Source: Talinum fruticosum
Taxonomy: Eukaryota > Streptophyta > Magnoliopsida > Caryophyllales > Talinaceae
Assembly (NCBI GenBank): GCA_021018815.1
Contig: JAITYX010000063.1
Coordinates: forward strand, 3,640,501-3,704,500
DNA length: 64,000 nt
Direction: 5' to 3'
The notes beneath the pieces are model-generated. The model saw only the letters and a program-made list of their open reading frames with translations, ran no database searches and had not been told where the DNA came from. This document shows, piece after piece, positions 1 to 9,954 of the stretch (position 1 is its first letter; every line of letters starts with the position of its first letter). Both the position numbers and the translations under genes were made by a program.

Positions 1-73
1 AACAAAAGTCCGATTTCCTAAACGAAATGCACTCGTGAAGTAATCCTCCTCACTAGATAGGTTGGCGTTAAGT

Positions 74-407
74 CTAAACGAACTCGTAAAATTCATAGAC
101 TAGCCTAGCATATACCCCAAAACGACGAGTCACCAACTCAAGCAAACCCAAATTCGACAATAAAGTACGAAGATCATCCCACAATCTTAAGTTTGTCATC
201 CACTCCGCATCAACAAATTTGGGCGAACTCAACTCTCTAGACACGATTTCATCAAATTTAGAACGTTGTGCAGCATTCACAAACTTAATTCAAACAACAT
301 TGTCGTGGCGAGAGGATTGAGAACTTTTACCTCGGGCCACGAGGGCCCGACCGGAAGAGGAAGCACTCGGTGGTGTTGGTGGTGCGTGATTTCTTCCTTG
401 GCGACAT
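74..407 (-). pseudogene. Start of Athila third (env-like) ORF, broken
   Basis: Minus-strand coding remnant downstream of integrase. A plausible ATG lies at 405-407 and begins a basic, Ser/Thr-rich stretch (MSPRKKSRTTNTT). The frame closes at a stop after 26 codons and reopens from about 290 to 74 with an FDEIVSRELSSPKFVD-type segment. Plant Athila elements carry a long ORF here, often annotated as env-like or as a putative plant transposon protein. The opening resembles those ORFs from memory only. The rest lies outside the window. Stops show that this copy is dead. Function is unknown and no envelope features can be judged from this piece. Confidence 0.45.
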
Positions 408-1027
408 CGTGAAATAGCAATGGAGGTGAGTCACACCCAATTCAGCAAAGTACACCAAAATCCAGAGCACCAAACTTTAAAACCCAAATTCGAGCACCAA
501 GACCCCGGAATCAAACACCAAAACCCAAAATCAGTGTGAAGCACAAGAATTCGGTGGAAAGTACGGCTAAGAGGGAAATGACGAGCAATTTTCGCTCTTT
601 AAGGGGTGGGGTCTCCGAACCGCACGGACGTGCGAACAAGAAGGGTTGGAGTTCGGAGGTGGAACAGTGAGGAGAGAGAGATAGCATCTGCAGCGGCGGT
701 GGCTGGAGTTGCGAGTGGTGGCGAGCGACCACTAGGTGGTGGTCGACGGTGGCGGATTTAGTGGAGAAGAGGGGTGATTTGTGGAGTTGAGAGGGAGAGG
801 GAAAATTGTTGCAGGCGGCTGGAGAGAGAAAGAGAGATAGAAGGAACATTGGCGGCTTTAACGAAGGACAGCAGTGTGGCGGCAGCTGCGGTGGTGACGG
901 CAGCGGAGGTGGGCTTGAGGGTGGAGAGAAGGTGGTGGTGCAAGGGCTGGAGGTTGGGGCGAGAGGAAGGATGAGGGAGTGAAGGAGAGAGGCTGGGAAT
1001 CGGGTAATTGCAAAAATTTAAAATTCG
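408..1027 (-). other. CT-rich leader between pol and third ORF
   Basis: On the minus strand this is pyrimidine- and CCACC-rich, like a 5' leader of the following ORF. Reading frames in it are compositional and I do not call a gene. It contains one isolated dyad, GCACGGACGTGC at 622-633, extended on both sides to CCGCAC...GTGCG, which belongs to the same family as the array at 1028-1310. Confidence 0.4.
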
Positions 1028-1310
1028 CACGGCTGATGTGAGTCTCGCACGGTCCACCGTGCAAAAATGCTATTCTCTCCGGACGATTTGCACAGATGTG
1101 CGAAATCTGCACTGGGTACCGTGCGAACCGGGAAACTCTTGGTGTTCTTCGCACGGTGGTGCGGAAAGCGCACGGTGGGGTGCGAAATAGCCCAACTCTT
1201 TGGCCGACTTGCATGGCTGTGCGGATTCCGCACTAGGTACCATGCGAAATGTTCCAGCTCTACGGACGATTCGCACTGGCCGTGCGAAATTGGCACCGGG
1301 TACCGTGCGA
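1028..1310. repeat. Array of about 61-bp units with paired GCAC/GTGC dyads (internal copy)
   Basis: Five units start at about 1028, 1090, 1151, 1210 and 1271. Each has a short dyad of the type GCACGGCCGTGC and, about 20 bases on, a second one of the type GCACYRGGTACCGTGC with a GGTACC centre, followed by about 30 bases of spacer. The array lies between integrase and the third ORF of the Athila element, upstream of that ORF on the minus strand. Related arrays occur inside LTRs at 7927-8191, 12827-12962 and 26778-26912. Confidence 0.8.
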
Positions 1311-1395
1311 CCCTCCTCTCTCTCTTTCTTCTTTTTTTTTATTTTTTGTGAAAAAAATTAAAAAGATTTGGGTTGCCTCCCAAGAAGCGCTTGTT

Positions 1396-2426
1396 TTAGG
1401 TCCCGAGCTTGACCCTTACCCGATTTTTCATGCGATTGGTGCATCGGGAGGTTGTAAGAGACCTTCCCTCCATAGACTCTCCAGATAGGTAGTGCTTGAG
1501 CCTCAAACCATTCACCTTGAAAGTAGTATCGGCTTTAGTACCGATCTCCACGACCCCATATGGAAACACCTTAAAAACTCTAAATGGCCCCGACCATCCT
1601 GAGCTGAGTTTTCCAGGAAATAATTTCAGCCTTGAATTAAACAGAAGAACTAAATCTCCTTCCCGGAATTCTCTTCTATTGATAAACTTGTCGTGCCACT
1701 TTTTCATTTTCTCCTTATAGATCCTAGAGTTCTCGTAGGCATCCATCTTAATCTCATCTAGCTCGTTCAGTTGTAGCAACCTTCTTTCCCAGCAGCCTTG
1801 AGATCGAGGTTTAGGTGCTTGACAATCCAAAATGCCTTATGCTCCAACTCCACAGGGAGGTGACATGGTTTACCAAAAATCAACCTAAATGGTGTAGTCC
1901 TAATAGGTGTTTTAAAAGTTGTTCGATAGGCTCATAAAACATCATCTAACTTATCCGCCCAATCTGTTCTCGACCTCGAAACTGTTTTCTCTAGAATTGA
2001 CTTGATTTCCCGGTTTGAGATCTCTACTTGCCCACTAGTATGGGGATGATAACCTAAGCCGACCTTGTGATGCACCCCATATTTCTTAAGCATTACCTCA
2101 AACTTCTTTTCAATAAAATGAGTTCCTCCATCACTAATTAGAATTTTAGGAACTCCGAACCTTGGGAAGATCACCTTTTGAAAGAACTTAGCCACCACTC
2201 TAGCATCATTAGTGGGGCTAGCAATTGCTTCTACCCATTTTGACACATAATCCACAAGCAACGAGGATGTATAGGTTACCTTTTGAAGGCGGAAATGGTC
2301 CCAAAAAGTCAATGCCCCAAACATAAAAATCTCCAGCTCTAGAATGTAATTGAGGGGCATCTCATTCTTCCTTGAGATGTTTCCGATCCGTTGGCATCGA
2401 TCACATGCATGAACATACTTGTGCAC
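1396..2426 (-). pseudogene. Athila pol: integrase and C-terminal tail
   Basis: Two minus-strand segments. 2426-1932 holds the zinc-binding end (CDRCQRIG) and the catalytic core, with the second acidic residue in SDGGTHF and the Glu region in [10 protein letters not shown]. The first Asp motif is garbled ([13 protein letters not shown]), pointing to a nearby frameshift. 1830-1396 is the C-terminal tail (WHDKFINRREFREGDLVLLF), typical of gypsy integrases, ending in KLGT and a stop. Integrase would insert the cDNA copy into the chromosome. Stops at about 1930 and between the segments make it non-functional. Confidence 0.85.
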
Positions 2427-3783
2427 ATCCTTGAATAATGTAGGCCAAAAGAAACTAGCTTGTAGAACTTTTGCTGCATTCTTCGAAGTGCTAGCATGTC
2501 CACCACAAGGAGAGTTGTGACAAGTGGGAAATTATGCTCGAATCTCCTATTTGGGGATACATCTCCTATGAATCCCATCCTTGAACAGCTTGTAAAGGAA
2601 AGGTTCTTCCTAGCAAGTAAAATTTGATGTCGTGGAAGAACTTCTTCCTCTCGGTGAGAACTCAAATCGGATGAGATGACTTTGCTGGCTAAGAAATTGG
2701 CGATGTCGACAAACCATAGAACTCTACCCCTATGGATAGTAAAAAGGTGCTCATCAGGAAAAGTGTCATCAATAGGAGCATATTGACTCTCAACAATAAG
2801 CCTAGACAAGTGATCCGCAACTACATTCTCCGCTCTTGTTTTATCCCGAATCTCTATGTCAAACTCTTGGAGAAGTAGGATCCACCGAATGAGGCGGGCC
2901 TTGGCATCTTGCTTAGAGGGTAGATGCTTGAAGGCAGAGTGGTCGGTGTACACAATGACCTTGGAGCACAAAAGATATGGCCTGAATTTTTCAATTGCAT
3001 ACACCATCGCAAGCAATTCCTTCTCAGTAGTGGTGTAGTTCTACTGGGCATCATCAAGTGTCTTACTAGCATATTAGATCACGTGAGGCTTCTTGTCTAT
3101 CTTTTGCCCCAAAACCGCACCAACTATGTGGTCACCGGCATCACCCATTATCTCAAATGGCATGCTCCAATCTGGTGGCTGAATGATTGGGGCTAAAATC
3201 AAAGCCGCTTTAATCCTGCAAAAGGCCTCATGACACTCATCGGTGAAAACAAAGGGTACATCTTTGGCGAGGAGCTTAGTTAGAGGTTTAGCAATTTTAG
3301 AAAAGTCCTTGATAAAGTGGCGATAGAAACCCTCATGACCAAGAAAGCTTCGAACACCATTCACGAAGTGGGAAGTGGTAATCGCTCTATAACCTCAATC
3401 TTAGCCCTATCAACCTCGATGCCCCTATCGAAATTACATGTCCCAAAACAACACCTTCTTGCACCATAAAGTGACACTTTTTCCAGCTTTAAAACCAAAT
3501 TAACTTCCTCACATCTATGGAGCACTTTAGCCAAATTCTCCAATTACAAATCAAAAGTGCCTCAATAGACAGAGAATTCATCCATAAAAACCTCCATGAT
3601 GTTTTCAATGAATTCAGAAAAGATAGCAGTCATGCATCGTTGGAAGGTAGCTGGTGCATTACATAACCAAAACGGCATCCTTCGATAGGTAAAGGTACCA
3701 TAAGGGCATGTGAATGTTGTCTTCTCTTGATCACTCGGGTGGATAGGAATTTGAAAAATCCCGAAAAACCATCCAAGTAACAA
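2427..3783 (-). pseudogene. Athila pol: reverse transcriptase and RNase H
   Basis: RT core at 3783-3562: the TFTCPYGTFTYRRMPF region, the CNAPATFQRCM motif and the catalytic loop, here FMDEFSVY where the family has FMDDFSVY, so the second catalytic Asp is changed to Glu. RNase H follows at 3364-3074 (HEGFYRHFIKDFSKIAKPL) and 3016-2430 (TTEKELLAMVYAIEKFRPYL, VYTDHSAFKHL, ENVVADHLSRL). The products would copy the RNA and remove it from the hybrid. Frames change several times (at about 3780, 3560, 3365 and 3070), so no polyprotein can be made. Confidence 0.85.
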
Positions 3784-5056
3784 AATAAGGAATGCTTAGC
3801 CAACCTTTCTAACATTTGATCAATGAAGGGATGGGGAAATGATCTTTCCGGGTGGCTTTATTCAATTTTCTCTAATCAATGCACATGCGCCACCCGGTAA
3901 CAGATCCTAGTAGAAATCAATTCATTCTTTTCATTCTTAATGACGATCATACCCCCTTCTTTGAAACTACTTGGACTGGACTAACCCAATCACCATCCGA
4001 GATAGGATAGATAATTCCAGCTTCAAGCAATTTCACAGCCTCTTTTTTCACAACCTCTTGCACATTTGGATTTAAACGCCTTTGAGGTTGTCTAGAGGGC
4101 TTATGACCATCATCAAGAAGAATTCTGTGCATGCACAATGAAGGACTAATTCCCTTAATATCATCAATGCTATACCCAATGGCCTCACGGTGTTTTCTAA
4201 GGACATCAAGCAATTTTTCAAGTTGTGGCCCTTCAAGTTTAGCATTGACAATAACTGGAAAAGTGGAGCTAGGGCCTAAAAATTCATACCTGAGATGTGG
4301 AGGTAGAGGTTTTAACTCTACATGTAAGGCCCTTTTCTCACCTTCCTTTGCGGTCCGAACCTCCACATTAAGGACCGGCGGCGAATGTGATCTATGCTCA
4401 TATATCGGAGCATCATCAAGCAGCCTAGCATACTCTTTTCTCTCATCTTTCTGTCCTTCAATCACCTCTTCCCTAGTCAAAAGTGCTTCAAGAGGATCAT
4501 CTTGCAAGTTGTGGTTCACCCCATGTCCACTAGTAATCCCTTCCAAGATGTCAACCCGACAACATGAATCCTCAAGTGTGGGGGCAGCCATGGCTTTGGA
4601 GAGATTAAACTCCATCTTCTCATCTCCTACATGAAGGGAAAGCTTTCCATTCTTGACATAAATCATAGCACCGGCTGTGGCTAGGAAAGGTCTCCCTAAA
4701 ATAATTGGAATCTGAGCATCTTCCTCCATTTCCATCACCATAAAGTCACAAGGGATGAAAATCTTGCCCACTTGGAGTGGCACATCTTCTAGGAGTCCCA
4801 CCGGATACTTCACGTAACGATCCGCAAGCTGAATGGATATGGAAGTAGGTTTTAAATCACCCATTTGAAGCCTCTTGCAGATAGAGAGAGGCATAACACT
4901 CACACTAGCTCCCAAATCACACAACACCTTGCTAATTGGCACATCTCCAATAGAGCATGGTATAGAGAAACCGCCTAGATCTGAAAGCTTAGGGGGCAAC
5001 TTATTTTGTAAAACAAGCATTGCACTCAGCCGTGAGAGACATGGTCCCACTCTCAA
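3784..5056 (-). pseudogene. Athila pol: aspartic protease and RT N-terminus
   Basis: The longest open stretch of the element (5056-3947, 369 codons). It begins in the protease region: PPKLSDLGGFSIPCSIG, the active-site motif LCDLGASVSVMP (family form DLGAS) and the ILGRPFLATAGA flap region about 80 residues later. The end is the RT entry sequence (CMHRILLDDGHKPSRQPQRR, EVVKKEAVKLLEAGIIYPIS, WVSPVQVVSKKG), a strongly conserved Athila signature. The leading Met is only the first in-frame start; the true polyprotein would begin in gag. Confidence 0.9.
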
Positions 5057-5599
5057 TTCACTTCCCTTTGTTAGATAGTATGTCTTTCAAAAATTTTGCA
5101 TAAGATGATATCCCCGCAATTGCCTCTATAAATGGGATGTTGATATGGAATTTCTGCAAGCATCTCTATGAACTTCATGTACTTCTTCCGATCCTTAGTC
5201 TTTACTAATCTCTCGAGGATATGGAACTGGAGGTTTGTAAAACTCAACGAGCTTCACTACGGTTTCGGTTCGGCTCAGCTTGACCCTTTGAACTTCCAAT
5301 GTCATCCTTACCACCTCGAATTTCAGCTTGAACATCTCCCTGTTTCTCCTCTTCTTCAAGCAACAAAATCTTCCTCATTAACAACCATCACTGAGACCCT
5401 CCAACTCTTTCCCATTTCTCAAAGTAATAGCATTGACATGCCCCTGTGGATTGATCTCTAGTTGACCCGACAAATGCCCTTGAGGTCTAGAAAGATGGCT
5501 CACCTATTGGGCTATATGGGGGAGATGGGTCTCAAGAATCTTGTGGTGAGTAGACATGCCATCAAACTTGGAAGTCAACTACTTGGTCGATTCACCTAA

Positions 5600-6821
5600 G
5601 GCCTCATTTGTTCTAGATCGTGTTTGAACGAAGCTTTCCATTAGGCTGTCTAAGTTTCACTTCGAGGTGGGGGTTGAGGTGATGGATTGAAGGGGGCCCT
5701 AGGTTGAAAACCAGGTGGCAAGGGATTATTGTTTCTATAGGAGAAATTAGGATGATTCCTCTAGGCAGGGTTGTAGGTTTGGGAGTATAGGTTGTTTTGC
5801 GGTTTGGAATTAAAGTTCTACAAGGCATTGATTTGCTCAACAATTTGGAAGTCAACTTCGAACTTAGCGGCCACATGCCCTTGCACTCCACATGTCTCAC
5901 AAACTATATATCCCTCAATTGCAGCACTTGAGGAACCACCGAAAGTAGACACTCGTACTCACTCGTTCTAACTTCTGACCGAGAGCCTCCACTTTGCTAG
6001 CTAGGAGGGCTATAGAATCAATCTCATGCATCCCTCCTTTCTTCGGAATCGACTTCTCACTGCCCTAATGATAGCTGTTGCAAGCCATGTTCTCAATAAG
6101 TGCCTTGGCTTCACCTTCACCCTTAGCCATTAGGGCACCCCCTGCAGCTGTATCTCTAGAAGTTCGAATTTGGGGAGGTAGCCCGTTGTAAAAAGTCTGC
6201 AAGAGCATCCATTCGAGAATGCCGTGGTGAGGACACTTCTTTTGGAGGTCCTTGTACCTTTCCCAAGCCTCATAAAGTGACTCTTCATCCTCTAGGCAGA
6301 AAGTGGAGATGGCGTTTCGCAGTTTAGAGGTCTTGCTTGGGGAAAGAACTTTGCCATGAACGCCTTTGACAAAGCTTCCCAAGTGGCGTACTTGTTGGGA
6401 TCCTCATTCAGCAACCAATCCTTGGCTCTATCCTTTAAGGAGAAGGGAAAGAGCTTAAGGTGGAGGGCTTCGTCGGTGAAGTTCTTTATCTTCACAGTTC
6501 CATACTTCTCCAAGAAGGAATTGATGTATCGGATGGCATTTTCGCTGGGAAGTCCTCCAAATACATCTTGCCACACAAAGTGAATGAGCGACATCTTCAC
6601 CTCAAAGTCTTCTGCAGCGACATTCGGCCCAACGATGGCTGAAATTGCCCCGGACGCACTAAGGATGGCATAGTCCCTAGCGGTCTCGGTTGCGGTCCTA
6701 GTTACGCCATTCTTTCCTCTCTTCTCCGCCTTCTCGCAGCTGCACTGATTGATCTTACTGTTGCTTCAATTTCGGGGTCAAACGGGACAATTTTTCTCCC
6801 TTTTCGACTCCTCCTACGCAT
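5600..6821 (-). pseudogene. Athila gag
   Basis: ATG at 6819-6821 begins MRRRSRKGRKIVPFDPEIEA but meets a stop after about 39 codons. The capsid-like domain continues in another frame at 6600-6292 (FGGLPSENAIRYINSFLEKY, LKDRAKDWLLNEDPNKYATW) and 6382-6065 (LEDEESLYEAWERYKDLQKK, LQTFYNGLPPQIRTSRDTAA), which is the Retrotrans_gag fold region. A weak zinc-knuckle-like CETCGVQGH and a YNPAxRNHPNF motif follow near 5900-5750. Gag would package the element RNA. Multiple frameshifts and stops make it a pseudogene. Confidence 0.85.
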
Positions 6822-6956
6822 GCAAAAACAAGAACTATATCGAGCGTAAACAGGTTCAAGCGTAAATCAAGAAAAGATAGGTGTTGAGACAAGAACACAG
6901 GACCTAGTTTCAAGTCTTAAAGCAAATTTAGTACTCAAAAGAACAAAGTTCCTCGA

Positions 6957-6968
6957 GCAACGGCGCCA
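6957..6968 (-). promoter_or_regulatory. Primer-binding site, tRNA-Asp type
   Basis: The minus strand reads TGGCGCCGTTGC, identical over 12 bases to the complement of the 3' end of plant tRNA-Asp. It is five bases inside the inferred LTR end, the spacing also found in the element at 11734-27089. tRNA-Asp priming is a hallmark of Athila elements. Confidence 0.8.
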
Positions 6969-6973
6969 ACGAC

Positions 6974-8418
6974 TTCTTCTAGAAAATAATATACTGCAAG
7001 TGCACGGTGTAGCTGTAGCTAGGAACCCGCAAGTACGCGTCGTGTCAACGAGGAACTCGTTTTCAAATACTAAATCCACCTAAAAACTCTAATTTAGGTA
7101 AAACTCGGTTCGACAAGTGATTTGGTTTTCGGATTCAACTAATAACAAAATAACTAAGAGAAATCAATGAATAACAAGCCTTAGATTGGGATTAATCACA
7201 CTACTATGCCTGAAATCAACATTGAATATCGCTTGAGATTTGCCTATGCTAGCAGTTTAGAAGGGGTGACACCAAATTAAACCTATCTTCGCCTACTTTC
7301 GAAGGTCAAAGACTAATCTTGCACAATCTAATCACCTATTTTCATGGGATTAATAAAGAGCAAAATCACAAAGAATGCATCTCACAGACCCCGATTAAAA
7401 CCTTAATTATTTTCATATTGAAGTTCTAATTGTTCACAACGTCATTCTAGGTAAGTTTTCATCTTTCAATGTTTACAAAACCCTAATAAAAACATATGAG
7501 TCCTCTTTCGAGGCAATCAACGAAAAGGTCATGAGCGAAGTGAATTCTAACCTAACAAGCATAGAACAATTCAATTGGTACTCAATTCATGATTATCAAG
7601 GCATAATAGGGATCAATCCCAACCTAAGTAGAGAAATTAGCCCCTAAACATGATACTAAACAATTGATCAAATTTAGGGAACATAGCCATGGAAAAATGA
7701 AGAGAAATTGTGAAGAAAAGACAAAGAGAAGAAATTACGATTACCGAATGAAAAACTTGAAGGGATTCAATCATACATAAACTTTGAAGTAGAAAATCAA
7801 TAATGAGTGTTCTTGAGGCTCCTCTCCAAGATGCCTCTCGAAAACCCTAGCTAAATCTCGGAAAAATGGAAAAGGATCCTCAAAATTACAATTAGGAAAC
7901 TTAAATATCCGCGGAAACGATGAGTCGCACTGGCCGTGCAAAGGTCGCACGGGTACCGTGTGATATTCTCGCCATAGCTTCGCACAGCAGTGTAGGTTCT
8001 GCACAACAGCCTGTGGGAAAACCCGGAAGTCTCTGCCCATTTCGCACGGCCGTGCAGCTTCTACACGGTAGGTCATGCGCAACTTGAACTCTCGTAACTT
8101 CTCGCACGGCCGTGCAAGGTGCGCATAAGGCGCCGTGCGGCCTTCCTTGACTTCGAGCCCTTCGCCCGATGATCTGCACGGCTGTGCAGCTTTACACGAT
8201 AGGTCGTGCAACTTCTCTTGATGTGTTCTAAGCTTCTTTCTTGCCTCCTCTCGGGACCCGAACTTTCCTCTTCATCGCTTTTCATCAAATTAGCCTCGAA
8301 TCTCTTCTAATTTAAGCCCAAAACCTGTAATAAAGAGATTTACAAGCTTAGGTGACGATAAAGAGAAAATAAGCGAAATCTAACCCAAAACTAAGTATAA
8401 ATCATTGAAATCATCACA
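6974..8418 (-). repeat. Athila 5' LTR (limits inferred)
   Basis: The segment beginning ctgcaagtgcacggtgtagc at about 6992 aligns with the inner ends of the LTRs at 11734 and 25682, so this is the corresponding LTR of a different, more diverged element. Length to a CA at 8418 would be 1445 bp, close to the 1406-1408 bp relatives. The inner terminus reads TT where TG is expected, and the outer edge has no second LTR in the window to confirm it. Contains the dyad array at 7927-8191. Confidence 0.65.
7927..8191. repeat. GCAC/GTGC dyad array in Athila LTR
   Basis: Five units start at about 7927, 7982, 8044, 8104 and 8176. The dyads include GCACTGGCCGTGC, two exact GCACGGCCGTGC copies and GCACGGCTGTGC, each followed about 20 bases later by a second, looser dyad (GCACGGGTACCGTGTG, ACACGGTAGGTCATGC and similar). 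On the minus strand the array lies roughly 230-490 bases from the LTR start, which places it in U3, where promoter and enhancer elements sit. Confidence 0.8.
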
Positions 8419-9189
8419 GAATTGGGTTAGATAATGCCTTGAAAACCGATAAAAAAGTGGTTTAACATTGATTAACGCAATCATCGGTTTTATGTAGTTA
8501 TAAGACGATCATCACTTTTGGGACTATCAAAAAGGAAATAGAGATTGTTGTGAGATGTCCTGCTTGTGCACTCTTTTTTAGTGTTTATGCAAAAATTCCA
8601 TTTCTTTGTCTTTGAATTTTATGTTTTAAATGATTTCAATATTTATACCAAAAGGTTCATCTCTATTTACTCAAAGTTATGATTTTTAGTAGATTACTGT
8701 TGTGTACTTGTCTTTATGACTATATTGCGTGATTGGAGTTTGTGCAAAGGTAGCGTCAACAAGAAATATGATGTATATATGTTGTCCATGCTACCACCGT
8801 AATAACTCCAAGCAAGAAATATCGTCAAAAGACAATCACATAACTAAATCTACTACAAAAAAATCACTTTGGGTAAATAGAGATTTACCTTTGGCATAAA
8901 CATTAATATCATTTATACCATAAAATTTCAAGACAAGAGATGAACTTTTTGACATAAATACTGAAAGATGAGTACTCTTTGTATTATATTTCACATTATG
9001 ATATATTCTTTGCTGGAATTTGTGAAATATGGAACTATTCTGGAAATTATTAAAGATGAAATTGTTGTGTTTGTAGTAATGTGTGAAATTTTGTATATGA
9101 AACAATTGAGGTTGTTGGTGGTTGCTGTGTAGGTTGTTGTGGTTGTACATGTGTATATTTTGTTTGTATAACTTTGTACATGGGGTACG
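8419..9189. other. No gene seen
   Basis: AT-rich DNA. A CTACTACAAAAAAATCAC string near 8852-8869 resembles a degenerate CACTA-type terminus, but no partner end was found. Reading frames here are short and compositional. Confidence 0.4.
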
Positions 9190-9580
9190 GAAAAAAAAAT
9201 TGAAACCTATTGCTACGCTTCTTAAGGAAGAACCGTGTAGGCTTAAGAACCGTAGTAATAGGTTCGAATATAACCTATTACTACGGTTCTTAGTTAAAAA
9301 CTATAATAATAGGTCTTGGCCTAAAATTTTGCCCAGAAGAGGGGATTTGGGCCAAGACCTATTTCTACGGTTTTTAACTAAGAACCATAATAATAGGTCA
9401 GCCTATTACTACGGTTCTTCCGACATAACCGTAGAAATACTACTAGTTGTTTAGATGAACCATAGTAATATGTCTTCTTTTACTATGGTTTCCAACCGTA
9501 GTAAAAGATGCCCATCTACAATGATGGCCACATACATGACTCTAGATAACCGTAATTAAAAGTGGTTCCTTTAGTAGTTA
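9190..9580. repeat. Fold-back element with CCTATTACTACGGTTCTT arms
   Basis: A near-perfect inverted repeat: arms 9274-9321 and 9350-9397 (48 bases, about 43 pairing) around a 28-base centre. Outside it lies a second pair built on GGAAGAACCGTGTAGG (9228) and CCTATTACTACGGTTCTTCC (9402-9421). More copies of CCGTAGTAATAG-like motifs continue to about 9500. Dense inverted copies of a short motif are typical of subterminal regions of CACTA-type transposons and their MITE derivatives; no clear terminus was found, so the class is inferred. Confidence 0.6.
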
Positions 9581-9599
9581 CTAAGGTATCACAAACCGA

Positions 9600-9939
9600 G
9601 ACTCTATTGTACTCGGATGCATACAAGGCACACATAAGGATATTCATGGCTCTAAAGTTTTTCTTGTGGTTTTCCTTCTCTCGGATGTGAATTTTGACTT
9701 CACCTTTGCCACAGTTTGATTACCAACTTGCTTGTGAGAATGTAGTTTCCATCGGAGATGACCTCCCATACTTCTTCAAAATCTTGAATGAAGCACTCCA
9801 TTAGTTTCTTCCCGTGAGCAAAAAAGTTGGAGCGAACTTCGGTGGTCCGGTGAATGACCTTCCTTTATTGAACTTTCTATTATATTGAGTCATTTGATTT
9901 TTAGACCATTGGATTATGAGATCCTTCTATGAAAGGCTA
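9600..9939 (-). pseudogene. SIRE-like Ty1/copia gag N-terminus
   Basis: The minus strand translates, across a few frame breaks, to pieces of the gag start of SIRE/Maximus-type copia elements: RSFTGPPKFAPTFFAHGKKL, MECFIQDFEEVWEVISDGNY and, after a break, FRAMNILMCALYASEYN. It directly follows the primer site and LTR at 9940-11393. The element is cut off at about 9600 by the fold-back region, so pol is absent. Confidence 0.6.
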
Positions 9940-9952
9940 GGTTCTAATACCA
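9940..9952 (-). promoter_or_regulatory. Primer-binding site, degenerate tRNA-iMet type
   Basis: The minus strand reads TGGTATTAGAACC; the plant tRNA-iMet primer site is TGGTATCAGAGCC. It starts two bases inside the LTR end at 9955. Confidence 0.65.
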
Positions 9953-9954
9953 AT

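Larger units (their letters stand above)
1..8418 (-). mobile_element. Athila-type Ty3/gypsy retrotransposon, decayed, cut by window edge
   Basis: Read on the minus strand the order is 5' LTR (about 6974-8418), tRNA-Asp-type primer site, gag, protease, reverse transcriptase, RNase H, integrase, then a non-coding stretch and the start of an extra ORF. A third ORF after integrase together with a tRNA-Asp primer site is typical of the plant Athila lineage. The coding region is full of stops and frameshifts, so this copy is non-functional. Its 3' LTR lies beyond base 1. The right boundary near 8418 is inferred from the 1406-1408 bp LTRs of the related element at 11734-27089 and from a CA end; no target duplication can be tested because the left end is missing. 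Confidence 0.85.

Noticed and set aside
1028..1310. CRISPR-like array of palindromic repeats with spacers
   Set aside because: This is a plant retrotransposon; the repeats are paired 12-16 base dyads with semi-conserved spacers, with no cas genes and no exact repeats of CRISPR length.
7771..8288. ORFs across the dyad array (also 858-1351, 12811-13070, 26786-26977)
   Set aside because: The array is GC-rich and stop-poor, so frames open on both strands; the reading frames are not conserved between the four arrays.
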